NCBI GenBank assembly: GCA_035276085.1
Contig: DATELY010000142.1
Coordinates: 1-52,801 of the forward strand
Origin: DATELY01 sp035276085
GTDB taxonomy: Bacteria > Pseudomonadota > Gammaproteobacteria > Steroidobacterales > Steroidobacteraceae
Direction: 5' to 3'
Length of the DNA stretch: 52,801 nucleotides
Shown here: in pieces, positions 52,761 through 52,801 of the stretch
Position numbering within the stretch: position 1 is the first letter of the stretch
Layout of the letters: every line of letters begins with the position of its first letter
Translations under genes and position numbers: made by a program
The notes under the pieces: model-generated
Database searches by the model: none
Told to the model about the DNA's origin: nothing
Seen by the model: the letters and a program-made list of their open reading frames with translations, nothing else

Positions 52761-52801
52761 AATTTGGAGCCATAGGGTTCCCGCTACGGCCAGTGTCGCA
52801 T

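Overview
The window reads as a contiguous chromosome segment of a GC-rich gammaproteobacterium. The gene orders valS-holC-pepA // lptF-lptG, pcnB-folK-dNK-panB-panC and nnr-tsaE-amidase-mutL-miaA-hfq-hflX-hflK-hflC-purA are characteristic of that class. The many-gene TonB receptor / ECF sigma / FecR locus and the general style suggest a relative of Steroidobacter, Nevskia or the Xanthomonads. That placement is inference, because there is no rRNA in the window.

Layout. 1-13,000: a tandem repeat, then valS, holC and pepA (minus), divergent lptF-lptG-RDD (plus), and a four-gene minus-strand ABC exporter of the Gld type (ATPase, permease, GldG-like, DUF4340). A lone promoter-terminator pair at 12,891-12,976 looks like a very small RNA gene. 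13,000-31,400: housekeeping core with tRNA-Glu(CUC), poly(A) polymerase, folate and pantothenate genes, QueG, the long nnr-to-purA plus-strand series, and a DUF1348 gene. 31,580-34,257: an unusual three-gene plus-strand cassette made of a 698-residue protein with an internal duplication, a DUF1360-like membrane protein and a 73-residue Cys-Cys protein. An HDOD-GAF regulator and a broken acyltransferase follow.

36,827-44,523 is a coherent surface-signalling locus. A TonB-dependent receptor with an STN signalling domain is followed by a TAT-exported and a cytoplasmic phosphotriesterase-like protein. Divergent to these lie an ECF sigma factor and a FecR anti-sigma. Both phosphotriesterase-like proteins have lost the N-terminal HxH metal motif of the family. 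A 168-bp MITE sits exactly in the fecR stop codon, and its CTAG target duplication preserves that stop.

44,849-52,801 becomes progressively accessory: a small membrane protein, a second-type FtsH protease, and then a segment of about 2.9 kb bounded by two near-identical 52-bp direct repeats. The segment holds a BrnT/BrnA toxin-antitoxin pair, decayed ParB-like and other fragments, and an unrecognised pair of membrane proteins. The right-hand repeat is the 3' end of an AraC/GyrI regulator, so the left copy is a remnant of a duplicate of that gene. After a methyltransferase, the window ends at a 23-bp copy of a tRNA-Leu 3' end, which looks like the attachment site of an integrated element extending rightward out of the window.
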